From positions 1 to 64,000 of the forward strand of contig WPIO01000231.1 of assembly GCA_009760855.2 (NCBI GenBank): a DNA stretch of 64,000 nucleotides, read 5' to 3'. Positions 54,825-64,000 of this stretch are shown here, one piece after another. Every line of letters starts with the position of its first letter. Position 1 is the first letter of the stretch. The position numbers and the translations under genes are program-made. The DNA comes from Cristatella mucedo. Its lineage: Eukaryota > Bryozoa > Phylactolaemata > Cristatellidae. The notes beneath the pieces were generated by a model that made no database searches, was not told where the DNA came from, and worked only from the letters and a program-made list of their open reading frames with translations.

Positions 54825-55779
54825 TGAAATATGGGTTACACCTCGACACCGTGCTATGTCTCGTTCCTTTTGTGCTTAAACTCTCCATTCAGTCGATGGG
54901 AGTGCCAGGCACAACCTAGCTATTCACTTCTATGCAGATTACACTCGGTTGGATTTTCGCTTTGATCTTCGCAAGCCCTCCAGCACTTCAAATTCTCTCA
55001 ACTGTCTCGCTGCGTGTATTGATAATATCTTGACGTGAATGGCAGCATACATTCCAAAATTGAGCTAAGGTAAAATCAGCTTACTACTTACGGGCAAACC
55101 AAGTGTAATTTAAAAATGGGAAAGGTTGGCATTCCGAACTGGCTCTGTCAGCCAACTCTCCACTATACGTGCACAAAAATATTGGCATCATATTCCAAAC
55201 TGACCTTTCAATAAACCACGGCCTCAGCTCCACAGTCAAGTCCGCCTATTTTTAGATACACGACGTTGCTAAAAAAGCAGGCTTGTTTTGACAGGGATAC
55301 CAAAGCTAAATTGTGAATCCTATTGTGTCACTAAGTCTTGACTACTGTAACCGACTTCTTGCTGGTCTATGTGGTGCTTTTGGGTGCCTAGAGCTGGTGC
55401 TAAACTCTGCAGCAAAGCTTGTCTGATGTTAGCTTCGCAGTTGCTACATTTCTCCACTTCTCTCCGACCTTCACTGGCTCCCTGTGAAGCAAAGCTTCAA
55501 CTTCAACGTTTCTTCACTCACATTTAGGTCCAATCAGTCTTTGGCTCCCGACTACCTGTCATATATAATCCACCGCACGGCTAAGAATCGTGCCACCATC
55601 ATTTAGTATTGTAGTTGCGTACCTATAGCTAATGTAAATCACGAATCCTGTTGATGCAGTGCCTTTTTTAGGAATGCACAATAAGCTTGGAACTTACTTC
55701 TTACTGGATTTACCACTTCTGATTCGCTTACACTTACAAAAGTAACTAAAAAAGTATCCGTTTGTGGCAGCATTCAATG
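54825..55779 (+). mobile_element. Old LINE-A, sense (A2), uninterrupted by the A1 LINE
   Basis: Decayed palm (ADYTRLDFRFDLRKPSST-like), SARN-like, LDYCNRLLAGL-like, LVLNSAAKLV-like, LHWLPVKQSFNF-like and C-terminus, then the hAT MITE. It shows the empty site for the A1 antisense LINE-A around 55415-55440 (TCTGCAGCAAAGCTTGTCTG). Confidence 0.82.
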
Positions 55780-55966
55780 CTATGGTTTCCAACGTGCCTA
55801 ATGCTGAGACCCTTTAATGCAGGTCCTCAATTCGTGGCAACCTCCGACGAGAAAATCATGGTGTGAAACATGTGGAAATTTGTGCTATTGTATGTTGATA
55901 GGCGGCTCATTGACAGGTTCGTTTAACCGCCAAAGGGGTCGCGACACACAGATTGAGAAACCACTG
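55780..55966 (+). mobile_element. hAT MITE, SPIN-like, 187 bp (A2 copy)
   Basis: Same length as the A1 copy. Starts CTATGGTTTCCAACGTGCCT and ends GATTGAGAAACCACTG. The interior is clearer than A1: AATGCTGAGACCCTTTAATG, CAGGTCCTCAATTCGTGG, CCAAAGGGGTCGCGACACAC. The 8-bp target repeats are ATTCAATG (55772-55779) and ATTTAGTG (55967-55974). Confidence 0.88.
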
Positions 55967-56210
55967 ATTTAGTGGATCCCTGTTATTCGACCTTCATGTA
56001 GTTCTAATGCTTGCTTATACCGTGCATGCTGCAACTAACCGTACTTGCATTCACACCCTTGATACGTCAGGGCTAGCCGCATAATTCTTGTTGTGTATTT
56101 AGTCTGGTAGTGCTAATAATTCTATCGTGTTTTATTATCCGCAAAAACAATGTGTGTGGAGAGATGTTGAGCGTGCTGATGGCTCTAAATTAAATGTAAC
56201 TTAATTACTA
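55967..56210 (+). mobile_element. Old LINE-A 3' UTR remnant (A2)
   Basis: GTGGATCCCTGTTATTCGAC, CATGCTGCAACTAACCGTAC, then GTGTGTGGAGAGATGTTGAG and GGCTCTAAATTAAATG. Confidence 0.7.
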
Positions 56211-57524
56211 CTAGTAATATTTTTCATCATATAACCTGTGAGAAGTATTTAATAGCTCTGATATCATATTGCTTAGCTTATGCAGTGGTTTCATGGAATT
56301 TTCTGAAATCGAGTGACCAAGAAATTGTAAAGACCTGGACTACAAATCTTTATAAAGCTAAGTAACAGTTTTTCAAACAACTGTTAAAGACATTCACGGA
56401 TCGTAGAAAAGAATTTGACCTGAAGACGTTTTGAGACGGTCTGTCCGATGAAAGTAACACAACTTTGGCATTTGTCATACGCACTACCTAAAGTGGACGA
56501 AGGTGTAGCAGAATTACCAACTTGAAATGTAAAATCCCCCAGTGCTGCTGCATCTTGAGGTGTATAGTTTCTGATGTGTCCCAAAGAGCTATATACAAGT
56601 TTAGCGACAAAGTGGATAATGTACACCACGATATTTTAGGTGTGCTTAGAATATCAATAGTAATAATATTAATATTATTAACTGTAATAGTAGCCAATGT
56701 ATTACACTTTACACAGTGCTCTTCGAAAGCCGAATCTTTTAATAGGCAATATTAATTGGCTGCAAAGGAAGTACGGTCCAATTTATAGTGAGAGGTAGCA
56801 TTATACACGACAACAAGAATAACATGGTGAGGCGTGACATGCCCAGTGTCAGCAACCAAATATGGTTACTTGTATCATGCATAGTGCCAGCACGCTTTAG
56901 GGAAAGATCACATATAAGCTTAAAAATATTTGATATGCATTGATCTCTTTACCCTACACCACTTTACTCGTTCCCGAACTGCACTGCGATATGTGTGGAA
57001 AAAACTTACCTAACCATCTGCATAATATTCATTCGATCAATCTCCTTCCACAACTTAGCAGAGATAATGTTGCATTCTTTCATAGCAGGAACGTCATGTA
57101 GCTAACCCAAACGTAATCTAAACATTGATGCCCTACCTCAAGTGTCACCCAGTGTGTGAGTTAACTTGTAATCAGGTATTATATCACAGAGTACTACCTA
57201 TTTGATCACTGGTGGCCTTAAGCTCAGGCTAAGACAGAGTTCGTAAATACAACTTGTCCATTTACTGAAAGCTCGAAAAAAGACGGCATATAACGCGCTG
57301 GTACCAACGTTCTGCCTAAGGAACGGAAGCTACTTCAGTCAACTCTACATAAGGTGAGATAATATCTTGAACCCCTTCTTTTTAGCACAGTAATGTACTC
57401 GCCCCAATGCCAATTTTTAATTTCAACCTTGCCTTTCACAAACAACTTCTTGATATGTCTTCACAGCGTTCTTTTTTAGACAACCACAATTACCACATAA
57501 ATCTACCAGATGAATCTAAATATA
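56211..57524. other. Duplicon A unique-like sequence (A2), no gene
   Basis: Overlapping frames at 56384-56755 lie on both strands without motif. Empty site for the A1 SINE-A near 56800-56815. Confidence 0.4.
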
Positions 57525-57672
57525 AAAAACAATTCATTTCTATAGCACCCTAACAGAACCTAATCTATATTCAGGGATTTCACATCACCCTCGACACTTG
57601 AGCCCACGACCTCAGCCGGACCTTGGTCGGTGCGAGTTCCTCAAGAGCTGAACCAAACCAGTTTGGCGGAAC
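57525..57672 (-). mobile_element. SINE-B copy, antisense (A2)
   Basis: ACAATTCATTTCTATAGCAC, CCTAATCTATATTCAGGGAT, GAGCCCACGACCTCAGCCGG, CTGAACCAAACCAGTTTGGC; orthologous to 42.38 kb. Confidence 0.88.
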
Positions 57673-59020
57673 AGACTAATCCTTTAAACCAACAGGGAAT
57701 AGTTAATATTACTGTAACACAAAGCCTGCAAGGACTGACCAAATTTCTACACGTAAATACGTTAAACACAGCCATGCCATGAAGCTTTGGGTGCCAGTGT
57801 GTACACTGCAGTTAAACTAGTGAAGACCAAAGCTCTGCACTGTAATGACCGAACGGCCTGACTGGTTCGCTTAAAGTCCCATGTTCTACAACGCCCCAAG
57901 ACCAATAACTAGAAACGAGAACCCAATAAAGACAATATACCCAATATTCAACCCGCAGCACGGCCAAAATTAACACAATTAGAGAAGGCACGCTTACTCA
58001 TCTGTCTAATCTTTTTAATACAAGCAGGTGACTTCCAACAGACTCGTTATCAGTCTTTAAGCTGCTCACGCCCAAGGGCTTCGGCTTACTGACCAGCAGT
58101 CTACGACTCAATGACAGCGATTGAGGTTAGGTCGGCACGTTCAGTGGTAGCTTGCTCATAAGTCATGCAATCATCTCGTTAGTTATGAATCGTAACTTGC
58201 TCTGCTGCTATGACAGCGTATCGTACGCATTTCATATAGGTATCAGACCTATATACGCTTTCTTGTTTGTACCTGGTAATCGAGAATCAGCGGTCAACCT
58301 TATAGTCTACGATAGTGCGGAATTGCAGTTCAGAGCATGCAGCTGCTGACTTACCTCGCGATATGAAGAGCGACAGTCACTGGCCGACTTCAGCTCAAAC
58401 AGTGGCCCCCTGTACGGCACATCCGGTTACAACGACCTTGAACTATCTGCTCAATTGGATATTATGCGTTGAGTAGATAAGTCGTGCCATAAAATTGATT
58501 GCAGTGTATAGCACCTTAAGTTAACTAATTTTGTATCGACCCGGTTACTCAAACCGCAGGCCTCGAGTCCAATACCTTGGTCGGAACGTATACTATCTTG
58601 ATCAAGGCAGGGCAAACATTAGTGGGGTAAAGTGGCACAGGAAGCGTATTAATGTAGGCGTCGGTCGTCGGCTAAATATTTTCGAAAAATTTGGGTGGCA
58701 TGCCGACCTCGTCAGACTCAGCGGTAGCTTGACGAACGGCTTGAAGGTATTAGTTACCCAGTGGCACTTTCCCCAACCGAGACTGCTGTAGTTCAATTGC
58801 ATGCAAGCTGCTCTGATAGGTCACGGTTGAACAGCTGTTATAAGCATCACCGAGAGGGGCCTGTCCACAGCTGTGGTCCGTCTTTGATGTGGCATGGACA
58901 CAGGCCAGTAACCTGCTTGTATAAAGATGGTGGATTCTCCATAAGGGTCGGCCTGTGTACAGTTGTAGTCCTCCTCGATGAATCGTCGTGGTCGACCAGG
59001 GGACTGCAGCCGTCGATGAG
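57673..59020. other. Duplicon A right part (A2), no gene
   Basis: Contains the LTR-element empty site (ACAAC at 58429-58433) and the 62-nt identical block (58319-58380). Confidence 0.4.
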
Positions 59021-59341
59021 AGGGAGTCGAGTGGGAGAAGGGCCGAAGGGAGCCGTGCGCCCTTCGGCTCCGTGCGATGGAATAATCTGTTCGGGTTGGT
59101 CGTCGGCTGGCTTTCTGCAGTGCGAATCCAACTACAGCAGCAAGCAGCATGCCGTACTATCGCCGACATGTACCCTAGTGTAGGCGGAGCCACTGACGTA
59201 CGATGTGGAGCAGAGAGTTGAATTGAAAGGCGAAAGTCGGGGTCAGCTCCAAAAGGCTCGAGAATCGGAACTGGAGACACATCGCTGTCTCACTCTCGGC
59301 GGAAGCTCTCGAATGTGCTAGACGTTGACTCTAACTATTTA
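59021..59341. other. GC-rich patch with a hairpin
   Basis: Locally GC-rich, with a perfect 9-bp stem (GCCGAAGGG at 59042-59050, CCCTTCGGC at 59060-59068). Open frames on both strands (58750-59280 minus, 58761-59183 plus, others) mutually overlap with no motif and are probably composition artefacts. Confidence 0.45.
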
Positions 59342-59848
59342 AACAGTTGCGAATCTAGTGGGATAATAATAATAATAATAATAATTCACTTGATAAAGCG
59401 CCCTCAGAGAACTTAATCTCTCTCTAGGCGCTTTACATTTGCTGTAAAGTGAAATTCAATTGAATGGTAAGTAAAATCGTGCTTGAAAAACAAACGAAAT
59501 AAATAATATGGATAGGGGTGACATGCACAGGGTCAGCATGCAAATGTGGTTAGTGGCAGCATGCACAGTGTCAGCACGCATAAGCACATCAAGGACGAAT
59601 CACAGGGACCCACTAAATGCTGTCCTAAATAGGTGTGTTTTTAGGTTCCTTTTAAATGTGGTCAGGTCAGGGGATGTTCTGACGCAGGTCGGGAGGGAGT
59701 TCCAGACTTTGGGAGCATATGAACTAATTGCACTTTCTCCAAAGGATTTAAGGTTTGTACGAGGTATTTCTAGACTGTTGAATTCTGAAAAGTGGGTTGT
59801 ACGATGCTTGGCCTGATGGGGTAGTATATCTGACAGATAGGCTGGAGT
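59342..59848 (-). mobile_element. LINE-A 3' end, antisense, well preserved
   Basis: (TAA)n at 59344-59365, perfect hairpin, UTR and C-terminus. Close to the copies at 33.95 and 53.19 kb. It stops at the APAYLSD segment and meets a sense piece. Confidence 0.92.
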
Positions 59849-60005
59849 TGCTCACTTTTAGGTCCCTTCATTCAATGGCTCTACCCTATCTGTCTGATTT
59901 ACTACCCCATCAGGCCGAGCATCGTACCATCCGCTTTTCGGAATCCAGCAGTCTAGAAATACCTCATACAAAGCTTAAATCCTTTGGAGACCGTGCATTT
60001 AGTTT
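59849..60005 (+). mobile_element. LINE-A fragment, sense, inverted neighbour
   Basis: LLTFRSLHSMALPYLSDLLP, HQAEHRTIRFSESSSLEIPH, TKLKSFGDRAFS, a coding-strand piece lying head to head with the preceding copy. It lacks a 3' UTR and may be a 5' inversion of the same insertion. Confidence 0.85.
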
Positions 60006-60240
60006 AGAGACGCTTATTTATGGTTTCGGAATCAGAAGCCCCAATAGTTTACCATGTGTAGGATTCCATGTGTATGCTCATCTAGTCCTCTTTGAGTAGC
60101 ACAAGCGACATTATAAAGGGATTTAGCATGACAGCCGTTCGTGTTTCCTTACCTAGCTCAGCTGTATGGCTTAAGGCAGCATAGCCTGAGCATGGGGGGG
60201 GGGGCTTGGCGATATATAGCTCTGGCTCCTGAATGTATGT
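60006..60240. other. No gene; G11 run
   Basis: A homopolymer of 11 G lies at 60194-60204. Nothing else recognised. Confidence 0.5.
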
Positions 60241-60737
60241 ATGTATCTCCCTCTGCAACTTCGAAAAGCAGTAACGACTTAGTGGGTGTTTCGCAGGATG
60301 GTTGTTTATAGCCTACCCACAGCCTAATCGGCTTTCGGTACCCATACGATGACCAACATTCTTCGTTTCAGGCGACTAAAGAGTCCAACGATTTTTAACC
60401 ATAGGACTGAAACAGCCAATTTATTGTTCACACAAGACCTGAGGGTGCGAAGAGGCTGAAACTGGTGTAGATATTCAGCTAGGTACGAAGGAGCCAAGCC
60501 GTGGCTGGCTCCTAGCGGGTTAGCATAGGAACTTTGGTGAGTAAGCTTCGCTCCGTTTCCATCCAACCTAGCTCTTTCAGCAAAGGAGACACGTACTCAA
60601 ACCTCTGGGACTTGAAGACTATTCTTGCAGCCATATTCATAGTCAGATGCCGCGGCCTAATGTCTTTTTTTGGTTTCCCAGCCAAATGGGAACTATAATA
60701 ATCAAGCCGAGACGGAACTAAGGAGCTAGTTAAACTT
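60241..60737 (-). mobile_element. LINE-B fragment, antisense, left part
   Basis: CTCCCTCTGCAACTTCG (UTR end), GGCTTTCGGTACCCATACGA, AELLHQFQ-like (60324-60566: GLAPSYLAEYLHQFQPLRTL), MNMAARIVFKSQRFEYVSPL (60512-60763), up to LTSSLVPSRLDY. Interrupted by a LINE-A tail. Confidence 0.85.
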
Positions 60738-60970
60738 TTTGATGTGCTTATGCGTGCTGACACTGTTCATGCTGCCACTAACCACATTTGCATGCTGACC
60801 CAGTGCATGTAACCCCTAACCATGTTATTCATTTTGTTTGTTTTTCAAGCATGATTTTACTTACTATTCTATTGCGTATCACTTTGCAGCAAATGTAAAG
60901 CGCCTAGAAAGAGATTAAGTTCTCTGAGGGCGCTTTATCAAGTGCAATATTATTATTATTATTATTATTT
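60738..60970 (+). mobile_element. LINE-A 3' tail inserted in LINE-B
   Basis: A 230-bp 5'-truncated LINE-A: GATGTGCTTATGCGTGCTGA, UTR, perfect hairpin (AAAGCGCCTAGAAAGAGATT, GAGGGCGCTTTATC) and (TTA)n. T-rich runs on both sides (CTTTTT / TTTTTG) could be the target repeat. Confidence 0.92.
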
Positions 60971-61038
60971 TTGCAAGCCATTGTGGACGATAGCTCCTAA
61001 TTTTGGATAGGGATCAAAGGTGATGGCTAATTGTAGTC
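60971..61038 (-). mobile_element. LINE-B fragment, antisense, right part
   Basis: GCAAGCCATTGTGGACGATA, GCTCCTAATTTTGGATAGGG, ATCAAAGGTGATGGCTA continues the LINE-B copy past the LINE-A insert. Confidence 0.82.
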
Positions 61039-61275
61039 TCACTGCCGGTAGATGCCGTCTCTGCATTCATCAGATCTTCTGCAACGTCACCTGTTTTATC
61101 GTCTTGGATGATTTCGTGGGCGTCCTGCCAATTGAATTCTCATTACATCTTTCGTATTCTAGCTAGCGTTCGGAAGAAGCGTAAGGATTTTAAGGGTAAA
61201 TATAGTATCACCACTATCACGCTGTCTAAGAGTATATATATATATATATCTGAGTATATAATACATGCCTAAATA
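61039..61275. other. No gene; short (AT)n
   Basis: ATATATATATATATAT at about 61233-61249. Otherwise unique. Confidence 0.4.
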
Positions 61276-61568
61276 TATTTCTGACGCAACGCCAACTACT
61301 CTCATGCTGCTGACTATGGCTAATCCTGTCCTGAAGTCGTGGGCTGCTACTTCTATTTACTCACAATCTCTACTGCTCTCCTGACTCTGCTATCCTTCAC
61401 ACATTCTCTTTGTTTCGTCAGACGAAGTCTGTTGGCTACTGAATGTGAACCGAAAGCCACTTAGGTTGTAAGTGGGCTATACAAAACTCTACTGCGTAAC
61501 ACCCACATGGTCTTTTTGACTTCGTGGAGTTACAGACGGAGATACATTGCAATAAATTACATTAAATA
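61276..61568 (+). mobile_element. LINE-B 3' end, sense
   Basis: GACGCAACGCCAACTACTCT, CGAAGTCTGTTGGCTACTGA, AACACCCACATGGTCTTTTT, GTTACAGACGGAGATACATT, CATTACATTA-like tail. Confidence 0.88.
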
Positions 61569-62549
61569 TTGGGAGATTTTCTTTTTCTTTTACATAATTA
61601 GAAACTCGCTGTACTGTTCCGGAAATGAAATTTATCAGATATATTTGGCTTTATCAAATGTATCACAATTCAATATAGAAGAATCAGTTACGAGTCTGTT
61701 TACGCGCTTCTAAGGACTATAAATCGGCCGACTCAAAACTGAGTCGTTTGTTTTTTACCATCATCAAATCTGGTCATAAATCGTTGCATTATGCTAAGGG
61801 TGAATCGGCAACATATTTCTGAAAGTGAATAACTGATTCAATTTTGATTGAGGTTTAGCGGACGAATGCCGCGTTCTGAAGGCCGAAGTGTTCTGAAGGC
61901 CGAAGACACGAGTATCATGCTTCACCTAGTCTGTGTACCAGTCTTTTCAGCAAAGGGTGACTCCGAGCGTGCTGTGTACCTTTATATGACTTTTCAGCTA
62001 TGCCTTCGCGTATTCCTCTTATATCTCACTGTTACTGTTAATGAGCTGTCCCCTCGGGTGAGCTATTCAAAAGAATCACTTGCTTAGCTTTAGGTGCATT
62101 AGTCAATATATGCGAGCAAACCTTCTACGGCAGGTTAGTAAGAACCTCACTGAAATTTGCGGTCGCCTTATCAAAAGCTTGAAAATTACTCCCTACTACC
62201 CTTAAGCTTAAATAAATGAGGCTTTGTAGGACAACTGAGATGAATTTCCGCTTATCGGAATGCAAATGAAGCAGACCAGCTCGGGTAGCTGTTTGCCCGA
62301 CACAGCCACACCCAGATTCAAATTTTTTTAGCCCAAGTGGTCTGACAAGGTCTTTGGTAAATTTCTATTGCTTTTTGTGTATTATTTGGCTATAAGACGT
62401 GGAGTTTGATTGTTGGCCTACATCATCGTTTGAATACAGTTTCAATCACATCCACTAATAGGACGGTGACTTATGTTTGTGATACATCGACCTGAATCTG
62501 GCTGTTAAAACATGTTTACTCAGAAATTTTCAGAGTTCATCACTGCAAT
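61569..62549. other. No gene recognised; small repeats
   Basis: A 7-bp stem hairpin (CGACTCA/TGAGTCG, about 61726-61743) and a 17-bp tandem repeat (GTTCTGAAGGCCGAAG, twice, about 61874-61907). Frames 61507-61713 and 61848-62087 are without motif. Confidence 0.4.
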
Positions 62550-62835
62550 ATTTGCATGTAACATGCAATTAAAAATTGCGGGACACTTCAAAATTCATGT
62601 GTACAACACTGGCAACAGCTAGATCCTCTAACTTCTTACATATATGCAGAAGCTTTGTCCAGCACGTTGATCACTTCACTCATGTCGGAGGCCGTACTGT
62701 GGATCTAGTAATCACCAAGGTGTGCCCCACCAACCTTAGCCTGTCCGACTAAACCTACTCCACCATTTATTGGTCTCGTAGGCTGTTTCCGGCTCCTTTG
62801 TACGCACGGAGTAAAGTCGTGACTGCCCTGCGACG
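62550..62835 (+). mobile_element. LINE endonuclease C-terminal fragment, sense
   Basis: Reads in pieces as HFKIHVYNTGNS, LCPARXSLHSCRRPYCGSSN in a shifted frame; in the matching frame HVDHFTHVGGRTVDLVITKV followed by CPTNLSLSD. This is the HVxxxTHxxGxTLDLVIT end of a CR1/L2 AP endonuclease domain. Confidence 0.7.
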
Positions 62836-62949
62836 TAACTTAAATACTACTGTTATATTGACACAGTGCTCCTGTCACGGCCATCGAAAGCACCATAGCG
62901 AGTATCACCACGTGTATTTCCTTAGGAGACTCTGTCCCGCACGTCAGCA
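62836..62949. other. No gene recognised
   Basis: Possibly LINE linker; not resolved. Confidence 0.3.
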
Positions 62950-63296
62950 TTGCAGTTTGGCATTCTAGAAGTAGCAAGTAAGAACGAGCACACAGAACAC
63001 CCAAGCTGGGTCAAAGACGTTTATTGATTTTGACACTGCAGCAGGTCAGTACGTGACTACCCGCCCGGCATCGTCGACCTGAAACGCCGAGCCTTCGCCA
63101 CCAGCTACTTATGTGCCAATGTCCTAAATACCATTAGGATATAACTTGAACGACAGTGACGTAATCTAAAATAAACCGAATTCCTAATTGATATCAATAT
63201 CAAATGGTGCCACTGCAAAACATGGTATTATGAAAGCGAAAAAAACTATATGGTACCCTTAACTGCCTTTTCGTCTAGCCCGAGGTTAGGTAACGG
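62950..63296 (-). repeat. Probable LTR, antisense
   Basis: Related to 13095-13443. On the minus strand it has AATCAATAAACGTCTTTGAC followed by GGGTGTTCTGTGTGCTCG, a poly-A signal and U5-like end. Confidence 0.65.
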
Positions 63297-64000
63297 CCGC
63301 TCGGAGGAGTAAACGGAAAACATGGCCTTTGCTAACATGCCGGCAATGTATGGCACGAGCTTTCCCTCATCGTCGAGCTATACAAACTTTGTCAGCACCA
63401 CCAGTTTCAAATATGATACGATTCTCTGCCATCGCACGATGCTTACTGGCATCTGCCCTAACGCTGGCCACTGTCTTCTGGACTGCAACCAGTTCCCCTC
63501 TCGCATCACCTATTAGGCAAATGCTTCAAGCCTCGTCTCCTGTACCAATGCCTTTATCAGCTCCGTCGGCCACTTCTGAGCCATTGTCTTTGGTTCCTAA
63601 GCGTACACCTGCAGTGTCTCTCTGACAGGCGTCTCGCTCACGCCTTCTGCTGGCCCCTTGCACGTATCCACGACAAGCGATTCAGAAACCGAGGCCGCCA
63701 CAAACTCTAGCTGCCGGTCATAGAGTTATGCATCCAATCGTTGGGCAAGCATCTCGTTTACCTTCTCGGCGAGCATCTTGCCCGGCTCTTTAGCTTGCGC
63801 CTCAGGCACTTCTGCTGACTCTAACGACTCGCTCAATGCCGCCGTCGCCTCCAAAATCATTACCACGACTTGCTATACACCGGCGCTGCCCTGCTCTCTG
63901 CATGTGCTCTCTCAGCGACCGCCCCCTCTGTGGCAGGCAGAGCCTCCTCTGTCGTAGAAAGATCCTTTTCTCTGGTAGACGCCGCCTCCTCTCTGGCGGA
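63297..64000 (-). mobile_element. Internal region of an LTR-type fossil, antisense, runs off the edge
   Basis: GC-rich compared with its flank. On the minus strand it has stretches with coding-like composition rich in Glu, Ala and Ser, interrupted several times. It adjoins the LTR at 62.95 kb on the side expected for the 3' internal region. No reverse transcriptase or integrase motif lies inside the window, so the family is not determined. Confidence 0.45.

Larger units (their letters stand above)
52585..59020 (+). repeat. Duplicon A, copy 2 (A2)
   Basis: Colinear with A1. It lacks the LTR element, the SINE-A and the antisense LINE-A of A1, but has an extra segment of about 1.8 kb (about 52897-54690) carrying a broken host gene. 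Near the two edges of this segment GATCA and GATCT occur, while A1 has ATCA at the joint. Confidence 0.88.

Noticed and set aside
58750-59280. 176-aa minus-strand frame and several overlapping plus-strand frames
   Set aside because: They overlap each other on both strands in a GC-rich patch, show no motif, and the corresponding part of A1 has no open frame.
60194-60204. G-quadruplex
   Set aside because: A single 11-G run without further G-tracts nearby; a homopolymer, and error-prone in assemblies.

Overview
This window reads as a repeat-packed stretch of an animal (probably invertebrate) nuclear genome. I see no bacterial-style operons, rRNA genes or CRISPR arrays. Nearly all recognisable protein-like sequence comes from transposable-element fossils. 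Long (AT)n tracts, (TTA)n-tailed LINEs, tRNA-derived SINEs and short spliced-exon candidates all fit a metazoan. I cannot name the species.

Four interspersed families dominate. For this report I call them LINE-A (CR1/L2-like; a reverse transcriptase C-terminus with DFCNSLL and QNSAARLV, a 3' hairpin and a (TTA)n tail), LINE-B (a second CR1/L2-like family with LPKKAIM and MAARLVFKSQRF and an ACATT-type tail), SINE-A (tRNA-derived head with box B GTTCGAATCC) and SINE-B (a different tRNA-like head fused to a tail that copies the LINE-A 3' hairpin). There are also two Gypsy-type LTR retrotransposon fossils (about 5.7-10.1 kb, and 43.27-46.06 kb with short paired LTRs), a third LTR-like repeat (13.1 kb and 62.95 kb, antisense), and a pair of 187-bp hAT-type MITEs that closely resemble the SPIN family.

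Layout: 0-5.6 kb LINE-A/LINE-B/SINE pile-up with a 142-bp AT tract; 5.7-10.1 kb Gypsy fossil; 10.1-25 kb scattered SINEs, LINE pieces and sparse unique sequence, including a possible coiled-coil host exon near 16.1 kb; 25.4-29.0 kb duplicon B1; 29.1-37.7 kb nested LINE-B, SINE-B and LINE-A copies, including the longest LINE-A (33.9-36.3 kb) and a (CTG)22 tract; 37.7-46.7 kb duplicon A1; 47.4-51.0 kb duplicon B2; 51.05-52.58 kb a LINE-B copy with an intact YADD; 52.6-59.0 kb duplicon A2, carrying a broken host gene; 59.3-64 kb more nested LINEs and an antisense LTR element running off the right edge.

The most informative structure is the order B1-A1-B2-A2, an old duplication with a repeat unit of about 20 kb. 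After subtracting elements found in only one copy, the A copies have nearly equal lengths (about 4.66 and 4.64 kb). The pair therefore gives filled and empty sites for an LTR element, a LINE-A and a SINE-A, while the hAT MITE, one SINE-B and an old LINE-A are shared and so predate the duplication. No gene pathway can be reconstructed; the only good host-gene candidate is the minus-strand gene at about 52.98-54.32 kb.
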